A DNA stretch of 39,627 nucleotides from Armatimonadota bacterium. GTDB taxonomy: Bacteria > Armatimonadota > Fervidibacteria > Fervidibacterales > Thermosaccharophagaceae. The notes under the pieces are model-generated. The model saw nothing but the letters and a program-made list of their open reading frames with translations, did not search any database and had not been told where the DNA came from. This document shows positions 17,155 through 25,311 of the stretch, in pieces. How positions within the stretch are numbered: position 1 is the first letter of the stretch; every line of letters begins with the position of its first letter. The translations under genes and the position numbers were made by a program. Location of the stretch: NCBI GenBank assembly GCA_025062195.1, contig JANXAS010000030.1:1-39627 (forward strand), read 5' to 3'.

Positions 17155-17751
17155 TTATCGCTCGCGCACAAACGGCAATAGGAACTCACGCCACTCCTCT
17201 TGCTTGAGCGCTATCATCAGCTTGGAATAGCCCATGTGGGGTATATATGCTGGGCGGCGTGGCATCTTCTGGAGATGCATGTTAGCTTCTTCAGGCGTCC
17301 TGTTGCCCTTCTTGATGTTGCATTTAACACAGCAGCACACCAAATTATCCCAGTCGGAATTCCCGCCACGTTCCCTCGGTATCACATGATCAACTGTTAA
17401 GCCTGGACCACTATATCCGCAATATTGGCATGTGTAATTGTCTCGTGCGAGTATGCTCTTTTTGCTGAGCTTGACGCGCACCGGCGGACGACGAGCATAT
17501 TGGCTTAACCGGACAACACTCGGCACCGCCATCTCGCCACTCGGATAGCGGATGACACTGTCATTGTGCTTGACGACCTCTGCCCTGCCTTTCAGTATGA
17601 GCACTATCGCTCGCCGGACACTCGTTAGATTAAGTGGTTCGTAATTGTGATTGAGCACAAGAACATTGGCACTCAATACCGATGCGCAGCGGTGTTTTCT
17701 CAAGCTCGCGGCAGTTTTATCATCTCGTCTATCCCCATCCTTCATATTCAT
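17155..17751 (-). CDS. HNH endonuclease family protein
   Basis: This 198-residue protein is of the widespread HNH type that opens with VLVLNHNYEPLNLTSVRRAI. The HNH domain carries the zinc cysteines CQYC (109-112) and CVKC (142-145), numbered from the GTG one codon upstream. It also has the core DHVIPRERGG with Asp122-His123 and WDNLV with the Asn. Members are common single genes in thermophiles and cyanobacteria; their target is unknown and they are not linked to mobile elements here. I chose ATG 17751 (GTG 17754 is also possible); the ribosome binding site is weak. A TATACT hexamer at 17785-17780 could be the -10. It is the gene downstream of ftsY on the same strand, separated by about 200 bases. 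Confidence 0.88.
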   Translation of the reverse strand: MNMKDGDRRDDKTAASLRKHRCASVLSANVLVLNHNYEPLNLTSVRRAIVLILKGRAEVVKHNDSVIRYPSGEMAVPSVVRLSQYARRPPVRVKLSKKSILARDNYTCQYCGYSGPGLTVDHVIPRERGGNSDWDNLVCCCVKCNIKKGNRTPEEANMHLQKMPRRPAYIPHMGYSKLMIALKQEEWREFLLPFVRER

Positions 17752-17952
17752 CACTCACTAATGGGATGATGCCATCGCAAGTATAGCTACATGCTATCTT
17801 AACGCGTTACGCTCAATTGGTGTTTCGGTGTTAGTCATCTTGTGAGTGGTGCTCTCACGCTGCATTCCGCAGCGAGCATTACGAGGAGGCATAAAATGCG
17901 CCAATAAAAATGGACGGCTTATATTCCGCCACCAATTTGCACTAATGGCGGC

Positions 17953-18846
17953 TCATCCACTGTCGGTAACTTCCTCAAATAGCCCCTCAACGAATTCTTT
18001 GGGATCAAAATTTTCAATTGCATCCAAGCTTTCGCCAACACCGACAAGCTTTATTGGGATCTGCGTCTGGTCTTTAATTGCGACCACGACACCACCTTTC
18101 GCAGTCCCATCGAGTTTCGTCAATATGATCCCAGTCACTGGTATCGCTGATGAAAATGTAGCAGCTTGTGCTATGGCATTTTGCCCTGTTGATGCATCTA
18201 TGACCAGCAGTGTTTCATCTGGTGGACGACCAAGTGAGCGCCCGACAACTCGCCATATCTTTTGCAACTCCTGGAGCAGGTTATAGCGTGTGTGCATTCT
18301 GCCGGCAGTGTCAATCAAAACGACATCATAGCCGCGCGCCTTCGCTGCCTCAACTCCATCGTAGGCTACCGCTGCAGCATCTGCTCCGATTGCGTGTGCT
18401 ATAACTGGTGCGCCAACTCTCTCGCCGAGCAATTTTAGCTGCTCAATAGCAGCAGCCCTAAATGTGTCAGCGGCGACAAGCAGCGGCTTTCTCCCCTCGC
18501 GCTTCAAGCGCCAAGCGAGCTTTGCGATCGTCGTCGTCTTGCCGGTGCCGTTCACACCGATGATGAGCCACACAGTCGGTGGTATCGGCCCGAAATTTAG
18601 GTTCCTTCCGCCAGCGTTTAGCAACTCAACAAGCGTGCGCTTCAGCAGCTCAATTGCTTCATCGCCAGTCCTGCAATTGCCTTTGCGCACAGCCTCCTTC
18701 AACCTTGATACAAGCTTCTCGGCTGTATGTATTCCCACATCTGCAAGCACAAGCGTCTCCTCAAGCTCCAAAAAAAGCTCCTCACTAATCCTCTCACGCC
18801 TGAACAGCTGTTTAAGTTTGTTAAGCATTCCTCTGAATAGACGCAC
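17953..18846 (-). CDS. ftsY: Signal recognition particle receptor FtsY
   Basis: FtsY is the membrane receptor GTPase that docks the signal recognition particle with nascent membrane proteins. The 297-residue protein has an N-domain helix bundle and the G-domain motifs GVNGTGKTTTIAKLA (97-111), DTFRAAAIEQLK, DTAGRMHTRYNL, TKLDGTAKGG and the closing GVGESLDAIENFDP. It lacks the acidic A-domain of E. coli FtsY. Instead it begins with a basic amphipathic segment (RLFRGMLNKLKQLFRR) that could bind lipid directly. The GTG start at 18846 has GGGGAGTGA about 8 bases upstream; the ATG at 18828 has its AGAGGA directly abutting and is less likely. A TATAAT lies at 18875-18870. Confidence 0.96.
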   Translation of the reverse strand: MRLFRGMLNKLKQLFRRERISEELFLELEETLVLADVGIHTAEKLVSRLKEAVRKGNCRTGDEAIELLKRTLVELLNAGGRNLNFGPIPPTVWLIIGVNGTGKTTTIAKLAWRLKREGRKPLLVAADTFRAAAIEQLKLLGERVGAPVIAHAIGADAAAVAYDGVEAAKARGYDVVLIDTAGRMHTRYNLLQELQKIWRVVGRSLGRPPDETLLVIDASTGQNAIAQAATFSSAIPVTGIILTKLDGTAKGGVVVAIKDQTQIPIKLVGVGESLDAIENFDPKEFVEGLFEEVTDSG

Positions 18847-18869
18847 TATTGAATCACTCCCCCGGCGAT

Positions 18870-18875
18870 ATTATA
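18870..18875 (-). promoter_or_regulatory. Consensus -10 (TATAAT) for ftsY
   Basis: On the minus strand TATAAT at 18875-18870 would place transcription start near 18863, just before the GGGGAGTGA ribosome binding site. A -35 match is poor. The remaining gap (18876-19322, about 450 bases) holds no credible ORF and no RNA gene I recognise. Confidence 0.45.
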
Positions 18876-19322
18876 TCGTTCAAGAGCCACGCGATCGGTA
18901 TTGCTTTGCAAGTGCAGATAATAGTCCGCCCGACAGATACCGACGAGAATGAGCGATGCGGGCAGCTTAACAGCTTCTGCTACATTCATACATTCAATTG
19001 CGTAACTTCTACCGTCTTCACAAATTAAGGTATCATCTGAGCTTTACAGCGCCATGGCTCGTCCGTGGCTATCGTTTAAATTTCGTCGCCCACAAATAGT
19101 GACGCCACATGGTGAGAGTTTTGTCGCTTCGTGATTAAAACGGCGTCCATGTTACTTTAATTTCTTGAAGCGGTATAAGACAGCATACAGCTCATCTGGA
19201 GTTTAACCCCTTCAAGATGCGAATGGCAGCGGCAAAGGCATTTCACCGAAAGCTTTCATGGACAAGACACCCATGCCGCACTAAAACTTTGAGCCGGTGT
19301 TATGCTCTTTAGGGGCACGAAA

Positions 19323-19349
19323 TTTGCTGCTGTCTTTTAACGCAGCAAA
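19323..19349 (-). terminator. Terminator-like hairpin after the DinG-like gene
   Basis: Perfect 8-bp arms TTTGCTGC (19323-19330) and GCAGCAAA (19342-19349) with an 11-base loop lie 13 bases downstream of the helicase stop. Read on the minus strand, a short TTT follows. The U-run is weak, so efficiency is uncertain. Confidence 0.5.
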
Positions 19350-19361
19350 GCTATACTGTGC

Positions 19362-21407
19362 TTAGCTTGATGCGATTGCCCCAGCAAAACCATTCGCAGC
19401 CCTTTTAAAGGCTTTGGTCATAAGGAACGAGCGCACATCCTCAAGCGATGTTGTGACTTTACATCTTGGCAATGAGCGCAGGAATTGCTTCCCGTAACCC
19501 CTTGTGATCACTCTTGGGTCAAGTATTGCAACGATGCCATAGTCATCTGTGCGCCTCACAAGCCTGCCAAAGCCTTGCTTGAGCCAGATTATTGCCTGTG
19601 GGAGTTGATAACTATAAAAGGCATCTTTACCTTCCTCGCGCAGTTTCTCAATCCGCGCCTCTGTTATCGGGTCATCTGGAACCGCAAAGGGCAGCTTAAC
19701 AATAATGACAGCTATAAGCGCTTCACCTGGTATATCCACACCCTGCCAGAATGTGTTCGTCCCAAGCAGAACTGCACGGTCAGTTACACGAAACTTCTCA
19801 AGCATTCGCCCTCGCGGCATCTCACCTTGAACGAATAGGTTGAGGTGTGGCAATGCAGCCCTTATCCTTTCCCCCGTGTAGCGCATTGCTGGGTAACTTG
19901 TGAAGAGCACGAACGTGGCGCCATCGGTTATGCGCAACAGCTCAATCGTTCGTTCAGCAGCCTTGTGAGTGAACGCCTGCAAGTCAACCGATGGGTCGGG
20001 CAAGTCATCGGAAAGATAAAGGAGAACCTGCTCTTTGAAGTTGAACGGCGATTCAACCATAAGTTCGTCCGCATCTTCTATGCCGAGGCGTTCCCGTATG
20101 TAGGTGAATGAGTTGGATGTGGCGAGTGTTGCCGAGGTAAATATGATTGGCATGCCCCGCACGAAAACGCTCTCCTTGAGCATGTCCGAGAGCTCAATCG
20201 GAGCCATGCAGAGGGATACCTTTGTCTCACGGCGCAGTTGCTCAACTTGTGCCCAATAGACATAACCATCAAATGACATCTCAAGAATGTTCTGCAGGAG
20301 CGAATGCGTGCGAACCAGTCTCTCGCATATAATTTCAAACTCGGCTCTCTCATCTGGCTCGCTGAGCCGTTCCGCAAAACCCCTCAGTTCAAAAGCCAGC
20401 TCAATTAAAGGTTGGCTCAACCTATCCTCAACGAATCTCCTCTCCCTTATGCGCAGTGTTTGTGATTCGCCGACCCAATTCCTAACATCTCGGAAAAACA
20501 GCTCAGCGTTTATGCGCACATCTTCAACCGCCCTATGAATGCGCTCAAATAAATCCGGATGAGTCCTTTCATGTTTGAGCAGCCTGCCTCTTTCGCTGCG
20601 CCTGCCGATGATGTGGCTCAAAAGCGTTTCAAGTGTTGTGTTTGAAACCTCTTGGGTCAAGTAATCACATGCTACCTCTTCAAGGTTGTGCGCCTCATCA
20701 AAGACCACAGCGTCGTAAACTGGCAACGCATAGCCATCTGTGGTGATGTTGGCGAAGAAAAGATGGTGGTTGACGACGATGATGTGGGCGTTGCTCAATT
20801 GCCTGCGTGAGCGTTGATACGGGCATTGGCTGAATATATGACATTGTTTTCCGATGCACAGGTCTGGGTCTCTTGAGACAGCATCCCAGACGAATGCGCT
20901 CGGCTCAAAATCTAATTCCATGCGCAAACCAGTTGCAGTTTGCTTAGCCCATTCGGCAATAAACTCAAGCTGCGCCATCTCCTCAACTGATGCCAATATC
21001 CCATGCCTTCTTGCGCTCTCAAGCCTGCGTAAGCATATGTAATTCTGAGAGCCATAAGCTACTGCGTATCGGAATAAACCACCAAGCACCTCGTGAAGGA
21101 ATGGTAAATCTTTCTCAACCAACTGCTGCTGAAGCGTTTTTGTATATGTTGAGACAATCACCCTCTTGCCCTCATAGCTCACCCACAGTGCAGCCGGGAC
21201 GAGATACGCAAAAGTTTTACCGATGCCAGTGCCAGCCTCAACGAGCAAATGCCTGCAATCTTCAATCGCCTTTGCAACCGCCTCGCACATCTGAAGCTGT
21301 CCAAGCCTCATCTCGTATCCATCAAGGCTTCTTGCTATAACTCCGTCCCTGCCAAGTATTGAGAGCGATTGCTCAACAAGCCAGCCCACATAAATCACCA
21401 CTTGCAT
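19362..21407 (-). CDS. DinG/XPD-like iron-sulfur DNA helicase
   Basis: This 681-residue superfamily-2 helicase has Walker A EAGTGIGKTFAYLVP (57-71), the DEAH box in VVFDEAHNLEE (237-240) and the C-terminal motif QGFGRLVRR. Four cysteines at 125, 184, 189 and 195 (YICLRRL and CIGKQCHIFSQC) fit the 4Fe-4S cluster of the XPD/DinG family, with FTSATLATS further on. There is no N-terminal exonuclease domain as in Gram-positive DinG. It would unwind DNA 5' to 3', typically at R-loops or G-quadruplexes during replication and repair; this follows from the family only. The ATG begins directly after the TGA of the 132-residue gene (TGAATG), so translation is coupled. It is the last gene of a four-gene minus-strand run with met8-like and hemC. 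Confidence 0.92.
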   Translation of the reverse strand: MQVVIYVGWLVEQSLSILGRDGVIARSLDGYEMRLGQLQMCEAVAKAIEDCRHLLVEAGTGIGKTFAYLVPAALWVSYEGKRVIVSTYTKTLQQQLVEKDLPFLHEVLGGLFRYAVAYGSQNYICLRRLESARRHGILASVEEMAQLEFIAEWAKQTATGLRMELDFEPSAFVWDAVSRDPDLCIGKQCHIFSQCPYQRSRRQLSNAHIIVVNHHLFFANITTDGYALPVYDAVVFDEAHNLEEVACDYLTQEVSNTTLETLLSHIIGRRSERGRLLKHERTHPDLFERIHRAVEDVRINAELFFRDVRNWVGESQTLRIRERRFVEDRLSQPLIELAFELRGFAERLSEPDERAEFEIICERLVRTHSLLQNILEMSFDGYVYWAQVEQLRRETKVSLCMAPIELSDMLKESVFVRGMPIIFTSATLATSNSFTYIRERLGIEDADELMVESPFNFKEQVLLYLSDDLPDPSVDLQAFTHKAAERTIELLRITDGATFVLFTSYPAMRYTGERIRAALPHLNLFVQGEMPRGRMLEKFRVTDRAVLLGTNTFWQGVDIPGEALIAVIIVKLPFAVPDDPITEARIEKLREEGKDAFYSYQLPQAIIWLKQGFGRLVRRTDDYGIVAILDPRVITRGYGKQFLRSLPRCKVTTSLEDVRSFLMTKAFKRAANGFAGAIASS

Positions 21408-21806
21408 TCACAGCAACTTGTATAATTTGGTCAGGTCAATGATCGCAACATCTCTATGACGCCTCAACTTCGTTTCGTTGGCATGCCACACAACATAAGG
21501 GTGAGTGTATCGCAAGTAGCGTTCACAATGCTTGCTCTCGCACAGCTCAATGAAGTCACTTAGCGTAGTCAGGCGTGGCAGCTTAAGCCCCTGCGTTTTT
21601 TCAATTGCTTCAAGAGCACCGCTTCTGAGCGCTTCAAGCATGCAGTATGCTCTAAGCGCAACAAGCGCATCGCTGAATTTGTGTGTAGCTATAGCATGCT
21701 CAACATCCGGATCATGCAAATTCAGTTCTTTGGCACCTTCGTTATGAGCGGCATCCTTGGGGCGAGCATTACCCTCAAAGTTGCTCTGTTTACCCGTGCC
21801 AGCCAT
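21408..21806 (-). CDS. Unknown 132-residue helical protein next to the helicase
   Basis: I do not recognise this protein. It is acidic and mostly helical, with a variable N-terminus of about 35 residues. A conserved-looking core follows (AIATHKFSDALVALRAYCML, EALRSGALEAIEK, DFIELCESKHCERYLRY). A charged C-terminus ends in DLTKLYKLL. The helical layout and an R-x5-H (RYLRYTH) recall HEPN-type proteins, but this is only a resemblance. I chose ATG 21806, with GGGGGT upstream; a TTG at 21824 is also open. The stop abuts the ATG of the DinG-like helicase with no gap. It lies 42 bases downstream of hemC, so it is probably cotranscribed with both. Confidence 0.7.
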   Translation of the reverse strand: MAGTGKQSNFEGNARPKDAAHNEGAKELNLHDPDVEHAIATHKFSDALVALRAYCMLEALRSGALEAIEKTQGLKLPRLTTLSDFIELCESKHCERYLRYTHPYVVWHANETKLRRHRDVAIIDLTKLYKLL

Positions 21807-21848
21807 CGTTGAACATACCCCCAAAGCTTTTTAAGCTCCAAATGTGTT

Positions 21849-22799
21849 TTAACCGGCGGTGAGCAGCTTTCCCTTATCCTCCGCGATAAGTGTCTCAGCA
21901 AGGCTAATTCCAAGTTCCATCGGTCTTGATGCAACACCGCGCATCGTCTTCCTGATAACCACCTTGCCGTCACGGCTTGCTATAGCTGCTGTTAATTCAA
22001 GCTCATTATCCCCGATTAGCCTCGCACAAGCACCAACTGGCACATGGCAGCCGGCGCCGAGTGTTGAAATAAGCGCCCTTTCAGCTTCAACTTCGGCACG
22101 CGCCTTTATATCGTCAAGAGGCTTGATCAAACGCAATATAGCTTCATCATCAGAGCGCGCTTCAATTGCAAGTGCACCTTGCCCCGCTGCCGGGGTGCAC
22201 ACATGAATTGGGAGATTTATTGCTATTCTATGCTCAAGACCGAGCCTTATGAGCGCTGCTGTAGCAACAACAATTGCGTCAAATCCGCCCTCATCAAGCT
22301 TTCGCAACCTCGTATCAATATTGCCTCGCATGTGCTTCATAACAAGGTCTGGGCGCAAATGGAGCAGTTGAGCATGACGGCGCAGACTTGATGTGCCCAC
22401 GACTGCGCCTAAGGGAAGGACTTTTAGGGCATCGGATGCATTCTCCGTTCCCTCAATCGCCTTTTCAACATTGCGCAGCACAATTGCATCCCTTGGGTCA
22501 AGGCGCATGCATATGGCTGCAATAGTGAGACCATCCGGAATGACTGTTGGCAAATCCTTAGCGCTGTGCACGGCGATATCGATCTCGCCATTCAGCAGAG
22601 CCATTTCAATCTCCTTTACGAAGAAGCCCTTTCCACCGAGGCATTGCAACGGCAGGTCACTTATCGTGTCGCCCCTTGTGCGGATAATACACATCCGGGC
22701 GCGAAGGTTTGGATGCAGCGCGCAAAGTCTTTCAATGACGGTCTCCGCTTGCGCAAGTGCAAGTTTGCTTCCCCTCGTTCCCACCCTAAGTTCATTCAC
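21849..22799 (-). CDS. hemC: Hydroxymethylbilane synthase (porphobilinogen deaminase)
   Basis: HemC joins four porphobilinogen molecules into hydroxymethylbilane, the shared precursor of heme, siroheme and cobamides. The 316-residue protein has RVGTRGSKLALAQAE at the start and the catalytic Asp82 in HSAKDLPT. It also has GTSSLRRHAQL, RGNIDTRLRKL and the dipyrromethane cofactor Cys251 in LGAGCHVPVGA. Length is normal. The GTG start at 22799 lies 15 bases after the stop of the siroheme-synthase-like gene, so these two tetrapyrrole genes form an operon. HemA, often the partner, is not in this window. Confidence 0.97.
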   Translation of the reverse strand: MNELRVGTRGSKLALAQAETVIERLCALHPNLRARMCIIRTRGDTISDLPLQCLGGKGFFVKEIEMALLNGEIDIAVHSAKDLPTVIPDGLTIAAICMRLDPRDAIVLRNVEKAIEGTENASDALKVLPLGAVVGTSSLRRHAQLLHLRPDLVMKHMRGNIDTRLRKLDEGGFDAIVVATAALIRLGLEHRIAINLPIHVCTPAAGQGALAIEARSDDEAILRLIKPLDDIKARAEVEAERALISTLGAGCHVPVGACARLIGDNELELTAAIASRDGKVVIRKTMRGVASRPMELGISLAETLIAEDKGKLLTAG

Positions 22800-22814
22800 A
22801 GTCGTTCACTCGCT

Positions 22815-23459
22815 TCATCGCTGCGCAAAATCGTTGATCACTTGATGGAGCAGCTTCGCTGCGGCATCCATGTCACCGTCTGTGAGCAATTGCAAGATGC
22901 CGCGCTGAATTGCCTCACGCAGAGCCTCCGTGCGCCTTTGAGGCTCACTTATAGCGGTCTTTAACTCGTCTCGCATATCAAGCAACATTTGAGCGAGCGC
23001 CTCATACTCCTCAGTGATATCGGATGCGATTTTGTCCCGCAGAATCGCAGCCAGAGCTGGACTTGCCCCAGATGTGTCAACGCTTATTGTTATCAAGCCG
23101 CGCCTTAAAATCGCCGGCATAATGAATGTGCACAGATTTATGTCATCGGCTACATTTACCAACATTCTGAGCGAGCGTGCGTCCTCAGCCACCCTTCTGT
23201 TGATTGATGTGTCATTCGTGCACGAAAAAACCACGTTTGCCCCCTCAATGTGTTCTCTCCTGTATTCATCTTCAATCAACTCAATGCGACCATCCAATGC
23301 GAGCTGCTTTATCCCATCACATGGCTCTTTGCATATCACGCGAACTTTTGCACCGCACTCAAGAAGCGATTGCGCCTTCCTTAATGCCACTTTCCCTCCG
23401 CCGACTATGACAGCGTTCACTTCGTTCGCCCTCAATATTATCGGCAGCCCACGAAACAT
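22815..23459 (-). CDS. Precorrin-2 dehydrogenase / sirohydrochlorin ferrochelatase (Met8/CysG-N type)
   Basis: This 214-residue protein matches the bifunctional CysG N-terminal half / yeast Met8p family, which oxidises precorrin-2 with NAD and may insert iron to make siroheme. It has the dinucleotide motif VIVGGGKVALRKAQSLLE (17-34). The catalytic Asp appears as Asp105 in VNVADDINL, and the phosphoserine-site-like segment as DTSGASPALAAILRD. There is no methyltransferase (CobA) domain, so it is the stand-alone form. In many bacteria the stand-alone protein sits beside hemA/hemC for siroheme or heme by the siroheme route; the pairing with hemC here agrees. The start is ATG 23459 with GAGAGGA just upstream. 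Confidence 0.9.
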   Translation of the reverse strand: MFRGLPIILRANEVNAVIVGGGKVALRKAQSLLECGAKVRVICKEPCDGIKQLALDGRIELIEDEYRREHIEGANVVFSCTNDTSINRRVAEDARSLRMLVNVADDINLCTFIMPAILRRGLITISVDTSGASPALAAILRDKIASDITEEYEALAQMLLDMRDELKTAISEPQRRTEALREAIQRGILQLLTDGDMDAAAKLLHQVINDFAQR

Positions 23460-23633
23460 GTCCTCTCACGCTTCCCTGTAGCGATGAGTCGGATGAGAAA
23501 CAGCAATGATCACATCTCAACACACCTTGTGCCTTTCAAAAATGTCATCTGTGCCGTTCATACCACTCGCATTATTTGAGGTCATTGCACCCTGCTTGGC
23601 TGCTTGCAAGTGGGCTTTGTTTCTTCGTCGCCT

Positions 23634-25271
23634 TTAAAGCACACTCACAATCGCTTTAATCACGACCTCATCCGGGATTGGTTCGTTCGTCAGGAAGACA
23701 TCGCCGATATCTTTGGGCAGAATGAAACGGAGCGTCTTTCCGCGCCTCTTTTTGTCAAGCGCCATTGCCTCGTAAATTTGCTCAACCGAAACGCCAACCA
23801 CACCCGCCTCCGAGAGGCTCGTCGGCAAGCCAGTTCTTTTAAGCAGCTCCGTCTGCCTATCCACTATCTCTTGCGAGCAAACCCCAAGGCTATGCGCCAT
23901 CCTTGAAGCTGCTATCATCCCAATCGCTACGGCTTCCCCATGCAACAATTTGCTATAACCTGTAGCAGCCTCAATGGCGTGTCCAAATGTATGCCCGTAG
24001 TTTAGCAAAGAGCGTTCCCCGCTCCTCTCATGCTCGTCTCGCTCAACGATGCGCGCTTTTATCTCACAGCAGCGCACCACAATATCGCAGAGGACTTGCA
24101 GGTCCCTTTTCATGATCGCGTCGGTGTTTTGCTCAATGCTCTCAAACAAATTTGCATCAGCTATAACGCCATATTTGATCACCTCTGCAAGTCCCTCCCT
24201 GTAGACCCTCTCTGGGAGAGTGCGGATCGTTTCAATGTCAGCGATGACAAGCTTTGGCTGGTAAAAACATCCTATTAGGTTCTTAGCTTTCGGGTGGTCA
24301 ACGGCGACTTTGCCACCTACTGCTGCATCAACTTGCCCAAGCAAAGTTGTTGGGGCATTCACAAGCGATATGCCGCGCATATAAGTTGCGGCGACGAACC
24401 CACCAAGGTCTGTTATCACTCCGCCGCCAAATGCTATAAGCGTTCCATCCCTTGTCATACCGAACTCTATCAGCCTTTCGTAAATGTGCATCGCAAACTC
24501 AAATGACTTTGTCGTCTCACCAGTCGGGAGCAGCACCGCATGTAGGCATATCCCTTTCGCCTCAAATGCGCTAACGGGTCGGTGAAGCTGTGCTTGAGCG
24601 ACACACTCGTCGGTGAGAAGCACAAATGGCTCCTTCAGTTTGGCGGCGCTGAGCATGTTTGGCATATGCTCACAAAGTGCCTTTCCAACAATTATGTGGT
24701 ATGTCCTTCCGTCAAGGCAAACTGGCACTGAACGGGCATTTTCTGGAAGAGCATCTGCCCATGCGACAATTTGAGATGCAACTTCGCTAACGCTGAGTTC
24801 GTCAGTCTGGATTACGAAGTCGGCGCGGCGGTAAAACATCTCCCTTCTTTCAAGCAGCTCAAGCATGCGGCTAAAGCGATCGCTCACATCCAACAGCGGT
24901 CTATCCTGAGCATCCTTGATTCGTCTCCAAAGGGTTATGGGCGAAGCGCGAAGATAAAAAAGAAGCCCATTTGAGCGTAGCGCTTGCATGTTCTCTTCAA
25001 ATGTGGGCACTCCACCACCAGTGCTTATTACAAGCCCGCTTTTGGATGCGACCTCTTTTACAACCTCCTTTTCAATTTCGCGAAACCAAGCCTCACCATG
25101 CGTTCTGAATATCTCGCTAATGCTCATTTTGGTTCGCTGCTCAATGATTGCGTCCGTGTCCACAAACTTCATCCCAAGCATCTGTGCAATCTTTTTTCCA
25201 ACTTCGCTTTTACCGCTGCCCATGAACCCAATCAAAGCGATGTTGCGGCTATGCATACTTTCATCACCCAT
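23634..25271 (-). CDS. aroKB: Fused shikimate kinase - 3-dehydroquinate synthase (AroK-AroB)
   Basis: Both halves act in the shikimate pathway to aromatic amino acids. The N-terminal kinase has the P-loop GFMGSGKSEVGK (about 15-26), FVDTDAIIE, and the STGGGVP loop. The C-terminal synthase, from about residue 182, has FGGGVITDLGGFVAAT, APTTLLGQVDAAVGGKVAVD, and zinc ligands in EVIKYG and NYGHTFGHAIE. The order K-B and the length (545 aa) match fusions known in several bacteria, including Armatimonadota and Thermotogae relatives. I chose ATG 25271, with AAGGA upstream; ATG 25256 is also possible. It lies 41 bases after the PA14 protein stop, so it may share that operon even though the functions look unrelated. 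Confidence 0.95.
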   Translation of the reverse strand: MGDESMHSRNIALIGFMGSGKSEVGKKIAQMLGMKFVDTDAIIEQRTKMSISEIFRTHGEAWFREIEKEVVKEVASKSGLVISTGGGVPTFEENMQALRSNGLLFYLRASPITLWRRIKDAQDRPLLDVSDRFSRMLELLERREMFYRRADFVIQTDELSVSEVASQIVAWADALPENARSVPVCLDGRTYHIIVGKALCEHMPNMLSAAKLKEPFVLLTDECVAQAQLHRPVSAFEAKGICLHAVLLPTGETTKSFEFAMHIYERLIEFGMTRDGTLIAFGGGVITDLGGFVAATYMRGISLVNAPTTLLGQVDAAVGGKVAVDHPKAKNLIGCFYQPKLVIADIETIRTLPERVYREGLAEVIKYGVIADANLFESIEQNTDAIMKRDLQVLCDIVVRCCEIKARIVERDEHERSGERSLLNYGHTFGHAIEAATGYSKLLHGEAVAIGMIAASRMAHSLGVCSQEIVDRQTELLKRTGLPTSLSEAGVVGVSVEQIYEAMALDKKRRGKTLRFILPKDIGDVFLTNEPIPDEVVIKAIVSVL

Positions 25272-25311
25272 ATGTAATGTCCTTATAGGGTTGTGTGGCG
25301 GCTTCGGTGAT

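Noticed and set aside
17883-17907. GAGGAGG followed by ATG CGC CAA TAA as a leader peptide
   Set aside because: Only three codons on the strand opposite to neighbouring genes; nothing downstream on that strand to regulate.
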